Translations under genes and position numbers: made by a program
Assembly: GCA_003049465.1 (NCBI GenBank)
Contig: PYSS01000052.1
Location: 186,001 to 250,000 of the forward strand
Direction: 5' to 3'
Origin: Magnaporthiopsis rhizophila
Lineage: Eukaryota > Ascomycota > Sordariomycetes > Magnaporthales > Magnaporthaceae
DNA: 64,000 nt
Shown here: positions 53,372 to 64,000 of the stretch, in pieces
Numbering within the stretch: the stretch's first letter is position 1
How the letters are laid out: each line of letters begins with the position of its first letter
Notes under the pieces: generated by a model
Databases searched by the model: none
Told to the model about the DNA's origin: nothing
What the model saw: only the letters and a program-made list of their open reading frames with translations

Positions 53372-54478
53372 ATTGCGGGGATGCGAGAAGGAATAGAGGC
53401 GAGGGGAAATGGGGTATATGGAAGGAATAGGGGAAGGGGGCGCAGGAAGAAGCACTACAACGAGAAGGAAAGAGGAATAAGGATACGAAATAGGAGGCAG
53501 GATAGAGAGAAAAGCGAAATAAGAAAAATATGAAGGAAAACACGAAAGACGAATCGGGATAGGATAAAACCAAGGGGATATGAGAGAAGGGACGGGACAT
53601 GAGAGACAACGAAAAGATAAGAAGAAAAAAAACATGCGGGGAAAAGCTGACAGCAAAAACAACGAATGAGCCTTCCCCTTCTCGCAGGCAGGCCGCTATA
53701 CCCGATCATGATAGGTCACGTCGGAGACAGGCAGCGGACGGAGGTCATTGGCCCGCTCGATGCACGTGAGTGGACAAGAGTTGATAGATGCATGATGGAC
53801 GCCACCATCAAACCAGGTACAAAATAAAAACTCTGGTATATATACTGAACGGACCCGAGCCAGTCTATCGGGCGGGACTGCGGTTTATCCCACAAAACGC
53901 CTGGAGCGATGAAGTTTTTGTCGACAGAAGGGGAAAAAAAAGTAAAACAGACGAGAAATTACAAAAAGGAGCTCCCAGAAAAAAAAGACCACAAACAACA
54001 AATAGTCTCTATACGTGACTAAGAGAGGCTTGCCATGTCGCGCTCTCTTGCCAATCTTTCCCCTTGCTCCTATCCGCCAACACCCCTAGCAGACTCAGAA
54101 AGTCAACATCAAATGCTATGCTAGGCGGAGGGCCGATCGAGAGCCCGAGGCAACCGAACCCGTCCCTCGAGACAACTGTATAAGGAGCAAGAAAAAAGGA
54201 CAGAAAAGAAAATGTTTTAAAGAGTGTGTCGTGAATAGGGAATGCCGCTGGCCAGCCGTGCCACGTTCATGTGATGGAACTAAGAGTCGCTAGTGCCCAG
54301 CGAGGTGTTGTTATGTCGTGATGGGCAGGGACGCCGAGGGAAGCCGCCAGCCATGACTTGGCTAGCCACGGTGGCCGCGGGTCGTCGCCAGAGCGTCCGC
54401 GACGCGTCGCTTGTGTGTCCTTTTAGTGCCGAAGTCTGGCTCGCCCAGACGACCGGCTCCGACAAACGGGGAGCCCGT
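53372..54478. other. Intergenic, 1.1 kb
   Basis: The region upstream of the HET gene is strongly purine-rich on the plus strand (about 53440-53640), that is, pyrimidine-rich in the HET gene's direction, resembling a long CT-rich leader. No gene is supported in the rest. Confidence 0.5.
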
Positions 54479-54877
54479 TCATCGCACCTCGGAGACGCTG
54501 ACCTCGCCTGTCCTCCAGTGCTCAGCAGTCTGGCGGCCCGACGCCTTGGAGAATGACCCGAACCCGGGCATCGACGAGAACCTGTTGAGCTTCTTGCCAG
54601 GCTTCATGGAGGGTGTCTCTGGGATGTTGTCGGCGGTGAACGCGGTGGTGGCGATCCGCCTCGGGGCGGTCTGGGAGCTGGGCGAGACCGCGGTGGGCGA
54701 GCCGGCCGAGTTGGTCGAGCTTCCCGTCGAGGTGGGGGTGTTGTAGACGTACTCGCCGTCGACGTAGACGGCGTTGGAGACGAAGGTGGAGCGGCGGTTC
54801 CGTCGCTTGGTGTACCGCTGCTCGAGCCGGAAGAGCTCGATCTTGGCCTGGATGCGCTCGATGAATCCTGGAGCCAT
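54479..54877 (-). CDS. Short conserved fungal protein, unknown function
   Basis: A single exon of 132 residues. It opens with MAPGFIERIQAKIELFRLEQRY, an amphipathic helix, followed by TKRRNRRSTFVSNAVYVDGEYVYNTP, which looks conserved across filamentous ascomycetes. The middle is Ser/Thr/Pro-rich and disordered. The C-terminus contains PGKKLNRFSSMPGFGSFSK. There is no signal peptide or membrane span. I give no function. The choice of this frame rests on the well-structured N-terminus and low-complexity tail; overlapping frames are shadows with skewed Arg/Pro composition. Confidence 0.75.
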   Translation of the reverse strand: MAPGFIERIQAKIELFRLEQRYTKRRNRRSTFVSNAVYVDGEYVYNTPTSTGSSTNSAGSPTAVSPSSQTAPRRIATTAFTADNIPETPSMKPGKKLNRFSSMPGFGSFSKASGRQTAEHWRTGEVSVSEVR

Positions 54878-56585
54878 CTTGGTCGTCTAGGAAGTCCGTC
54901 TCTAGTGTGTAGGTGGAAAACAAACAACAAACAACAACGAGATCGCGTCGTTCGTTCAGGGGCAGAGCGTCGTGGATGGATCGAGTGTCTGTGTGCTTGT
55001 GGCGTTTCTAGAAAAACGATCGACTGTATGTTCGTCCTGTGCAGTCTCGCGCAACGCGTTGGCGTTGATCGGCGCACGGCAAGTTTAAGGGAACGGCAGT
55101 TGGATTGCGGCGGCGCGCCTGGAAGGCAACGGAAACGATGGGAGGAACGGGCAGGCGTCGCAGCGTTGCAGCGGATCGTGTTTCAATGGTGGATAAGATG
55201 TGCTCGAATAAGGTGCGGCGAGCACGACCTATGCCATGCACAATGCAAACGAACCGTGGTTGGAATTAGAGGTTTGAGGAGTATTCGAGGCAGGACACGC
55301 CGCAGGCCAAAGAACAAGCAAGATTGAGAGAGGGATGGACAACAACAATAGTAACGAAGGATTGTGCCTGGATGATCCACCGACCCGACGCCAGGACGTT
55401 TCTTACTCCGCTGCTTCTGTCTGCGAGGCTGGGGTGGGCGGAAAAGAAAGGACGAAGAGGTTGGGATGAAGAGAGGGATAAACAAGAACGCCGGACGAAA
55501 GAGACAAAAAGTCAATTGCTACGAACCAACCGGCCCTGCGCGAGTCGTTTGGTCGGAAACGGGGAAGCCACGCCTGAAGCCCACGCTTAATTGAGTAGTG
55601 CTGCGACTGCGGGCGGGGGACTCGGCGGGCCCACCCTTCCGAGTGGGGGAAGAGATGGGTCGCCCATGCGCGCGTTGACAGGGATGGGACGACCGGATTC
55701 CCCACCGGCGGCGCTAACGCGATTTGGCCCTCGAGGGATGGGAGGGATGCTGGCACGTCTGGCAGTTGCCAATTTACACGTTCAGGTTGAGGGCGGTCCT
55801 GGAGCATCAGGAAGCTGGGGAAACGGAACCAAGAAGCTATGTTGCTAGCGTTGAGATCGCTGCGAATCCTTCAGGTCGCTCGGGCGTCATATTCGTGGGC
55901 ACCGGGTCGGCATGGTTGCTGCTACGCGTCTGTGCATCTGTGTGTCTGTGCACCATTACCGTTGGAGGTTCCCCCTGTCAATCCAGGGCAGGGTTGCATC
56001 GCCCAGTCCAGCAAGACGCAGGGGAAATGTTCAGGCAGAAGGGGATCAATTCATTGCAGGACCAGCCCTTTGCCCCCGTTTCGTGGGAAGAGTTCGGTCC
56101 GGCGTCGGGATGGCGACTTTCCTCCTCGCTCAATGCTTCCCAAGTCCAAGAAGAGAAATTCTCGTGATGCTGCATTGGCGGTAACGCACGCGCCTCGAGC
56201 TAGTGCCTAAGTGGTCCAAGCTCCCTGCCGCCTCGGTGACAGCAGCGCTAGCGGGTGGTTTCCGTCTGGTGTTTGCGGATGCGCAAAAGCTGCAATTTCG
56301 TGCTGCAGCTGCTAAAGCGTTGGCGTGTGCCACGCTCTTTGCAGTGCGCGAGCCTAGCCTGTCCTTCCCGGCTAACGGCGAGGTCCTAGCGGCGCAATAT
56401 CACAGCATCTCTTATTGATCTGCTGAAGCTTTCCCAATCACGCACTGGTGCCCTCTCTTCCCATGACGGTCACTAAAACAAAAAAAAAAAAACAAAAAAA
56501 AAAAAAAAAAAGAACAAGTGCACTCAGGCCAGCGGCTAGCTGGCCATGCAGGACGCATGACATCCATTGTTCGAGAGAGAGCCAA
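54878..56585. other. Gene-poor stretch, 1.7 kb
   Basis: The left part, CAAACAACAA-rich at about 54920-54945 (minus-strand TTGTTTG), is probable leader of the preceding gene. An A-rich run (about 56480-56511) lies just past the end of the zinc-finger gene. No supported gene. Confidence 0.5.
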
Positions 56586-57356
56586 TCAGTACCCAATCAG
56601 TCGCCCGCCGCGTATCATCTGCGCCGCCTGGTTCTGTACCTCGCTGAATCTCATATAGCCGCACGACTCGCTTTCGAGGTGGTTTACAAACGACGCCAGC
56701 GTCCTGAACTCGGAGCGGCAGCTCGACTTGGGGCAGTGGTAGTATGTCTGTTGGTCTGCGGATCGGCGTGCCGGTAGCGATGGGACTCCTCAGGGAGAGG
56801 AATGCAGAACCGGGGACTTACGGGCGGGAGAGCTGAGATGCTGGTTCAGGCTGTGCAGCTTGTTGAACTCGCGATGGCAAAAGTAGCACTCGTAGCCGTA
56901 GCCGTTCTAGGTGCGGTCCGTGGCCTCGAACTGTGACTCTCCGTGCCAGCCGATGAGCCGCTTGGAGATGATGCCGTGCGGGTCACGGCTGCGCACGAAT
57001 CGGTAGAGGGCGTCGCGCGACAGGTGCCTGGCGTTCGGGCACGCGCCAGCTTCCAGGTGGGAGACGACGCCGGCCGCCGCCGTGTACCGCTTGCTGCAGA
57101 GTGGACACTCAATCGACTCGGCGCCGTGGGCCCTGGAGTGGAGGTGCATGCGCGCGTTGTTGACATTGCGAAACTCCCTGTCGCAGTCCCCGCAGTAGGC
57201 GTGGTCCAGGATCTCGTGCTCCAGCCGGTCCCTCGGGCTGTCGAACTTGTCGCTGCACCAGCGGCACTCGGCGCAGGACGTTGAGAATTGGTGGTTGTTC
57301 ACGGCGCCCCAGCCCGAGCGGAAGTATTTGCCGCAGTCCCAGCATGTTGCGCCCAT
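56586..57356 (-). pseudogene. C2H2 zinc-finger protein interrupted by one in-frame TAG
   Basis: Two exons, 57356-56822 and 56755-56586, would encode 234 residues but for a TAG at 56909-56907. The intron (GTAAGT donor, CGCAG acceptor) lies after the TAG and joins LSSPA to HQQTYYHCPKSSC in phase. Zinc-finger pairs are clear on both sides of the stop. Before it: CWDCGKYFRSGWGAVNNHQ, CRWCSDKF, CGDCDREF with HLHSRAH, and CPLCSKRY with HLEAGAC. After it: CYFCHREF with HSLNQHL, then CPKSSCRSEF with FVNHLESESC. The protein ends at GGRLIGY with a normal TGA. The part beyond the stop is conserved in the usual way and its intron is intact, so decay, if any, is very recent. In relatives I expect Trp (TGG) at the stop. 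The gene may be functional through mRNA editing; see findings. If read only to the TAG, the product is 149 residues. Confidence 0.8.
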
Positions 57357-58520
57357 TGTGGTATCTTGTGTTGGACGTTGACTTGTCGCTTGGGGTGGTG
57401 CTCGAGCTCCGGGCTGGGATGTTTGGCGGAAGCACCAGACTGGGTTGGTCGCGGGGTTGATCGCGGCAGGTTGTGGACCACAATTGAGATCGATGGGTTG
57501 AAAGAAGGGCCGGAAAGATCAGATGCAATCCGATGAGATTCGTTCTTGCACAGACCGTCGTTTCGCGGTTGCCAGGAGGACCTTGGGCCGATTCTTGGTG
57601 CACAGCACCGTTTGCCCTTCCCAAGTTATCCCAACACGAAGCGCCTACGGTAATGCCATCTTTTGAGCATCCCCGTGTGGTCGGGTAGCTGCAGCCCCGC
57701 GCGGGCAGCGCGGACGTATTCTCGTTTGAGCCTGACCAAATGGTTGGCTTGCCCGTATAGCAAAGCAGTATGAGGTCCTGTTGCCTCCGCCGGCTCGCTC
57801 TTTACGTCGTTGACAGCAGTTCCCTCAGCCGTCATCAACATGGTCCAAACGCCCTCCCATATTAATATGCCGCATTTTAAGCAGCCCTAGCATGACATAA
57901 ATAGCAGCGTCACACTCGAGCACAAACGAGATCACTGATGTGCTGGGTCGAACGCCAGATCCAAGGCATTGGAAGCACGTGCGCTTCCCGCCTCTTCTTA
58001 AGGTCCAGAATAAATTTTCATTGACTCTGTCAATTGCGCGCCCCCCTGAGGTTCTCCTCTGTTGCCCGGAGTGGCCGATGCGTGTCAATGACTCGTTAGG
58101 GTGTGGGGCAAACATGAATCGGCTGCCGGCTTGCACCATCTGGGCGGGAGATCGTCAGCGCCTGTGAACAGCACAGAAGATGCACCTCATTCTTGCAGCC
58201 AGCGTCTGGGGTCGAGCAGGGGTCAACAGCATGCGAAGTGACGAAACAAATCGAGCAGCATCAGGTTCCTCCTAATTTGGTATTTAAAACAACCAGACGG
58301 TGAGGGCTATCTGAAGAAACTTTGGTCACGATAATACCTTTCCTCCGCATAGGTGTCCGCCTCGTTCTGTCGATGATACCGGGCAATACCAAAGTATGGA
58401 TCCAAACATGAACAGCATTATGTAGAAAGGGCGACCAAAGGTGAGGCATACCAAGGGGTGCCATCCAATTTTGCCACCGAATACCCAAAGTGGCACTAGC
58501 ACCGTCGACTACGCAGCCCC
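57357..58520. other. Intergenic, 1.2 kb
   Basis: No supported gene. It contains the upstream region of the zinc-finger gene and the 3' region of the transporter gene. Confidence 0.5.
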
Positions 58521-61067
58521 TTACATCCGGGTCTTTTTCTCATCGCTCAAGCCGGCGGATTCGCCCGAGGCCGGGGCGTCGACGTTGGACGCGTGCTGCG
58601 TAACGCCGCCCATCTCGTTCTTGTGTACCGGCGGCTGCTTCTCCCCCACCCCGCCAGTGGTCCCTCCACCGACACCCTTCTGAGCATCGTTGTTATCGAC
58701 GAGCCCCTGGTTCTCGGCAAACTGGTACAGCGGCGGGAAGTGCTCGACGTCCTGGCGCAGCACGTGCTTCCTCACGTACCAGGGGAGCTTGTCCAGGTAG
58801 TACCTGCCGTGGTCGCGGTTGCGGACGCCAAAGACGTTGTCGAGCTCCTCGAGCGTGAGGTTCTTGGTTTCGGGCAGGAAGAAGTAGGCAAACACCCACC
58901 CGAACAGGTTCCAGCCCGCGTACCAGCAGAAGGCACCAGTGGGCGTGTACGCAACCACGAGGCGCGGCCACGTGAAGGAGATGATGAAGTTGAAGCCCCA
59001 CGTTACCGCCGTCGCGCTGCTCATGCCGATGTCGCGGATGTGCAGCGGAAACGCCTCGGCGGAGTAGGTGAAGGGGACCGGCCCCTCGCCGGGGCTGTAA
59101 ACCATCATGAAGAGATATATGCCAACCGCGATCATGGCCAGGCGCGCCGGGTTGTACTCCCCCTCGGCCTCGGGGTTCGGCATGTAAAAGGAAAACCCGG
59201 TGAAGAAGAGGCACAGAGCCATGAGGGGGAACGTGACCAGGAGCAGGTTCCGACGGCCAAAGGTGTCGATGGTGTAGATTGCCGGGATGGCGAAGATGAA
59301 GTTGATAGCGCCGCCGCCGAGCGAAGCCAGCAGTGCCGTCGACCTGTTCGCACCGGCTTCCTGGAATATGGCTGTGGAATAGTAGGCTATGACGTTGACT
59401 CCGCAGAATTGCTGCATGAACTAGATACCGGCAGAAACAACAAAACAACTTTGTCAGCATAATTTTCTCGCTCCTTGTGACGATGGTCTACGGGAAACGA
59501 GGGTCCGAGCCACGTACCATGACGAACCACGACGACTGAGCGGCGCGGCGGTTGCGGCGCACCATGAAGAACTCCTTGAACAAGTTGCGGCCCTCGCGCT
59601 GCTGGTGCTCAATCTCGAGGAGTTTGTATGCGTAGTACATGTCCCGTGCCGCCTGACACTCGAGGTGCCGAAGACGCTTGACTGACCCAAAGGCTTTGTC
59701 AAACTTGCCTTTCTCCATGTACCTATCCGCATCCGCCGAGAGCAAGGCGAGTTAGCATTGTCACCCTCTTGCATGTGCAGACTTGGAGTGTCGCTGTAGC
59801 CTCCATACCATCTGGGACTCTCGGGGCAGAAGTAGACCTGGATCATGACAATAAGCGGAGGAATGGAGGTCGAGGCGAGCATCCAACGCCACTGAGAGTT
59901 TTCGCCAAAGACTGTGGTGTTTTGGAAGGCAACAGATGCGACGAAGCCAAGCATAATGCCTGAGGTGACGTGTCAGTAGGTGGTATTCACGAACGGTCAT
60001 CAAAACCCGAATTGCTGTGAGCTAGGTTCGGCCACCTACCAAAGGCTGTCCACATCTGCCACATCATCGTGAGTGCACCACGAATGGTCTTTGGTGTCGA
60101 CTCGGCCGAGTATACAGGCGTCGTGCTTGACTTGGCCCCGATGGCGAATCCTAGAGCGAACCGGGCGATGAGAAGGTTGGGCCAGCTGTGGAGATGCGTG
60201 TCAGTCTGGCCGCGAAAGATGCGTGGGCCCTGCACACGACCGACAGACAGCACGGGCGGTGGTATAAAATCTTACCTGTCGGCGGCCGCCATCCAGAACC
60301 CGGTAACGACGGAGATAAAGCAAGAGATAAAGATGGTTCCTCGACGGCCTGTCCATTTGTTGAGGATGGGGTTCGTCCAGCAGCCAATGAGGGCCGAACA
60401 GAGGTACGGCGCTCCGTTTAGGAGCCCACGGAGCTCAAGTTCGGTTTCACCAATGCCAAAGGTCTCGTAGTAGAATTCCTACACAAAGGCGTGGCAGCAC
60501 GTGTTTAGCCGAGACTGACAAGATCACGCCTTGGATTGGGGTTGGGGTGGGTGGCGGCAATGAGGATATATCCTGCCCTACCTGGGCACCATTGACGGCG
60601 GTCTGGTCCATTCCCTGGACAATGGCGCTGCCGGCACACAGAGCTGACAAGAAGTAGAGCATGAAAGGCTGGTGCCACCTATTTGAGACCTCGCGCCGCA
60701 ACGTGACCTTCTCCTCCTCGGAGACGATGTCGATGCGTTCGAAGCCGTCGTCCTGGTTCAGAACCTTGGCCAGGAGCGCGCCCTTGCGGAAGGCCTCGCG
60801 ATGCTCCGTCAGGCCCTTCTCCTCGACAAACCTGTCGGCATCGTCGAGCACATCCTGATCGGACATGCCCGTCAGGGGGTTGCGGAGAAGCGCCGCGACC
60901 GTGGCGGCCCCTGCGGCCTCTCCGCTCATGGACTGGCCGCCGATTTTGGCCTGATGAATCGGGGTGCCTCCCGTGACATCACTGCTAGACTTGCGGGGCG
61001 CCAGCGGGCTAGACCCGCTAACTTCTGGTGGCATAGGATTCTCATCATCGGCTCTTGAAGGCGGCAT
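58521..61067 (-). CDS. MFS sugar/polyol transporter (Fst1/inositol-transporter-like)
   Basis: Six exons, 61067-60582, 60478-60276, 60185-60040, 59959-59809, 59722-59518 and 59420-58521, encode 696 residues. All five introns are short with GT..AG ends and in-phase joins, for example AAD + SWPNLLIARFALGF and ESPRW + YMEKGKF. The cytosolic N-terminus is long (about 135 residues), including NPLTGMSDQDVLDDADRFVEEKGLTEHREAFRKGA, a feature of the fungal polyol/inositol transporter branch that includes Fusarium Fst1. The sugar-porter signatures are GRRGTIFI, the ALGFAIGAKSSTTPVYSAES segment with PKTIRGAL, PESPRW, QQFCGVNVIAYYS, FGRRNLLL and PETKNLTLEELDNVFG. Twelve spans are present. It is a plasma-membrane proton symporter for a sugar or polyol; the exact substrate cannot be read. 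The C-terminal tail is Gly- and Ser-rich. Confidence 0.93.
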
Positions 61068-62424
61068 CTTGCCAGAGGCTCTCGAGGCAGGGTAGTTGAA
61101 CGGATATGGATTGTGCTAGGGAGCACTGAGGACCTTGGGCGCAGGCGGACAGATTCAAGTCCGCTAGAAGAAAATGGGGCACCGTTTTGGAGTAGCGGGT
61201 GTAGAAACAGTGAGAGCGCGGTTCTTCTCGACGTGACAGGACCCGAGGGGACGGCTGGCCTTTTCAAGTTTCCCCATGGCGGCAGGTCTTCTCCACGCCC
61301 TCCAAAAACTGTTCTCCACCTGGAGGGAGGACCCCGTCTTCTTGGAAGGAGGAGAAGGATGGAGGTGTCCTGTGATGGTGGAAAAACGGGGAAGTGGACC
61401 TTGAGCCTTGGGGATCATTGCCCGCCAAGGCGAAGGACGACCGAGATCTTGCCGTCTTTGATGCCGAGACGATATACACCGCCAATTTCACGCGCCCGCT
61501 GCCGGCTCTGACCGGGCGAGTGAAAGCGACGGGCTTTGCCGAGCGCCAGAGTGAGCAACGGAATGCTCCCGAGGATCAGCAAGGAGCGGCAAGGTAAGCC
61601 ATCGGGAGCAGAACCTGGAAGCACACCGGCGGCGCCCTGACATGCCACGGGGGAGCACAGGCAAACAAGCAAGCAAAGATTGTGAGCGGGATCAAAATGT
61701 TGGACCATAGCATTAGCGGGGAGAAAGGGGAGCTCGGAATGGCTGGGCGCGGACGATGGCCCTGCTGTCGAGAAGGCGTCGTGGGTTTGGCCAGCAGCGC
61801 TCAGGAGTCAGCCCAGCCGCAGGCGACTTTTGTCGACCGGTCTTGTCATCTCCGTTCATCCTTCATCCTTCCCACCTCGCACCCTCCTCCCACTCTTGTG
61901 TGATTGCGGGTGCATTGGCTGCCAGCCAAGCGGGAGAAGAGATCCCCCGTGATCCCGTAGTCTGAAACCAATCATGGGTAACGAGTGCGAAATAAAATCC
62001 GGGACAAACGCCCAGCAAGCCGGACAGCATCCACCAAGGACAGATTCCGGTCGGCGGCATCGGCAGACGTCATGCTGGAGCTGGCGGCGGGGCCGGAAAG
62101 AGTGTTGTCAGACCGCTGGGCCGGCCGCCAGAGCCCTGATTGCCTGAGGACGGCAGGCCCACACGCGAGGCTTCAGTGATCGGTGATACACGTAAGCCCC
62201 GAGTGGTAGCGCTGAGGCTCGGCGACTGGGCCGGCCAAGAATGATGGGCGTCTAAAGCAGCCAGGGTGGTGGGGACCCAAGGCCATCAATCTCCTAAACG
62301 GGCCATGCTGACGAGCGCCAGAATTTTCAATTCGTACCTGCGGGTATGGCGTGGTGATGGCTCGTCTGCATGACAGGCCTTGATCCTGCCTCAAAGGATT
62401 CCATTATAGCGTAAGGCACATGTG

Positions 62425-62461
<37 letters not shown>

Positions 62462-62769
62462 AAGTGCTGTCGTTTTGCACATTTACGGTTCGTCACATGG
62501 AGGCACGGAGTTTATGGCGTTCTTTTGTCAACCAGAATTTCCAGCTGGGCACGTTGCTGGGCAACACAGAAGGCATCCACTTTTGTCATGTGGCAGCCTC
62601 ACACGTCATAATGCATCTTGTTCCCGCAGAAGTCAATCTTGCCTGGCAAAGAGAAAAGTCAGATCGGACGGAGCAATGCGTGAAAAAACATTGACCGAAT
62701 CACAGTCGTGCCACCCGGCCTTTGCCAATAGTGATGAAGAACAAGGTCCAAGTCAGACTACCTGGGTAT
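61068..62769. other. Gene-poor stretch, 1.7 kb, with a 34-base A run
   Basis: It holds the transporter upstream region on the left and the 3' region of the HET-family gene on the right. An A run lies at 62425-62458. No gene is supported. Confidence 0.5.
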
Positions 62770-64000
62770 TTAAGCAAGACTGATAACCTCTGTGGGGCAC
62801 TTGTCAAAGAAGTCCCTGGTGGACTTGGGCGCCTCGGGAGGTGACTCAAACACTCCCACCCTCACAAAGACGCCGGGCCTGGCCGCCCCGACCTCGTGGA
62901 TCAGGAGCCCAAAAAAGCGTCTCTGCGATCCCTTCCGGGGAGCTGAAGTCCCAGTCAGAACCATCCGCAGCTTGCCGACGGGCTCCGGGCTCCGGTCGGG
63001 AGCCTAGTCGATGTAGAGCCACCACTCGTGCGTCCCGTCGTCGGCCTTCTAGGGGGACAGGTGCGGAAGGAACTCCAGGGCCCCGTCGAGCCTCTCCAGC
63101 TTTCTTCGAGACGGAACCCCGCAGACCTTGCCGGTTATCGTAAGCGACACGGCGTCGGCGATTTTGCCAAACGGGGAAGGAGGGCTCGTCCCTACACCGC
63201 GCACACCGCCGACCAGGGTTTCCATCCGACACTCGGGGGCGTTGTCCCGCATGCTCAGAACCTCGACCCGTCCCCCGTGGGCGAAGGGGCTCCACGACGG
63301 AAGTCGGGCCTCCCCCGGCCGCGCCGCCCGCTCGACGGCGTCGGCTAGGTGCGACGCTCGCGCGTGGCCCGGGGTCGCCAGCCGCCAGACCACGCCTATG
63401 TACAGGCTCTGTTTCCAAAGGCCGGCCACGTAGTCGTCTGCGCGGTAGCCCATGGCGCTGCAGAACGAGGCGGCGACGCCCGAGAGCGCGGGCAGGACGT
63501 CGCCGCGGTACGAGATCCCGCCGAGACGGGCGCTGTAACCCGAGATGACGCCGTGCCACCTCGTAGGTTCGATCCATTCCTCGTTGGACAAGCCGATTTG
63601 GTCCCAGTATAAGTCCGAGTGCAGCCGCCCTCCCATGGTGCTGTATGATGAGGGGCAGGTGAAAAAGAGATTCTCTTTGCCGAAGCCCAGGAACCTGGTT
63701 GACAACACCTGTTCCTGATAGGTCCAGGCACGGTACGCCCAAAGCGACCGTCTGTTATTTACAAACATCGAGGAGTTGGTTCCAAAGCCCTCAAGGCCGG
63801 GGCTGTAGGTGACTCTCATCAGGCCGGTAAGTCCCGGGTTCAAGCTCGAGCGGAGCCGAACGAACAGGCCTGGCACGGCCGGGTTGCAAAAACGCTCGGT
63901 GCACGAGTCCGAAGCCAGCGCGCCGAGCGTGACGTGGGCGTGTGAGTATACCTTGTGCATGACGGCTGCTTGCTCTTCCAAGTCGCTCTGGCTTGCCCCG
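62770..64000 (-). pseudogene. HET-domain-family gene with two in-frame TAG codons, 5' end beyond the window
   Basis: One reading frame runs from the window's right edge to a TAA at 62770, about 410 codons, broken only by TAG at 63051-63049 and TAG at 63006-63004. The visible start (GASQSDLEEQAAVMHKVYSHAHVTLGA) corresponds to the middle of a HET domain, and SLWAYRAWTYQEQVLSTR is its third block (RGWxxQE-like). WLATPG-type and WSPFAHGG segments match the usual region after the domain. The 14 residues between the two stops (KADDGTHEWWLYID) and the C-terminal piece after them (KLRMVLTGT, FFGLLIHEVG, VFVRVGVFES) read like the ordinary C-terminus of this family. There is no frameshift. Either it is a recently broken gene or the TAGs are corrected in the mRNA. 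It is not closely similar to the HET gene at 51476. Confidence 0.78.

Noticed and set aside
63560..63575. GGTTCGATCC resembling a tRNA B box
   Set aside because: It lies inside the HET coding frame; no A box or cloverleaf could be built around it.

Overview
This window is nuclear DNA of a filamentous ascomycete, most likely a Sordariomycete and plausibly Sordariales (inference). The genes are GC-rich, have short spliceosomal introns (GT..AG, about 70-150 bp), and belong to families typical of moulds: HET-C, HET-domain proteins, a hydrophobin, a tyrosinase, a Hsp20/Hsp30 protein, two fungal cytochromes P450 and small secreted cysteine-rich proteins. I rebuilt 26 protein loci, most of them by joining exons across introns. 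I found no rRNA, no convincing tRNA, no intact transposon and no CRISPR array.

Layout. 1-7 kb: a membrane protein running off the left edge, a copper amine oxidase, and a conserved gene of unknown role. 7-16.4 kb: gene-poor, holding a small secreted 8-cysteine protein, a MARVEL membrane protein and a secreted collagen-like repeat protein. 16.4-32 kb: tyrosinase, Hsp20 with a heat-shock promoter, thaumatin-like secreted protein, P450, a single-span membrane protein, glycosylasparaginase, and a large disordered protein. 32.9-38 kb: a compact housekeeping block with an Eco1-type zinc-finger protein, the V-ATPase assembly factor Vma12 and polyprenyl diphosphate synthase (COQ1), followed by a hydrophobin whose first intron contains an assembly gap. 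39.9-53.4 kb: a second P450, HET-C, a small secreted protein, an unknown protein and an intronless HET-domain protein. 54-64 kb: a short conserved unknown, a C2H2 zinc-finger gene with an in-frame TAG, a sugar/polyol MFS transporter, and a HET-family gene with two in-frame TAGs that runs off the right edge.

The genes do not form one obvious pathway or biosynthetic cluster. Two themes stand out. One is self/non-self recognition: HET-C, a complete HET-domain gene and an interrupted HET gene lie within 22 kb. The other is secretion and surface: hydrophobin, collagen-like protein, tyrosinase, thaumatin-like protein, glycosylasparaginase and two small cysteine-rich proteins.

The most interesting signal is that two otherwise coherent genes near the right end are interrupted only by TAG codons (one in the zinc-finger gene, two in the HET gene). 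This fits either light RIP (CpA to TpA) or stop codons corrected by the sexual-stage A-to-I mRNA editing known in this fungal class.
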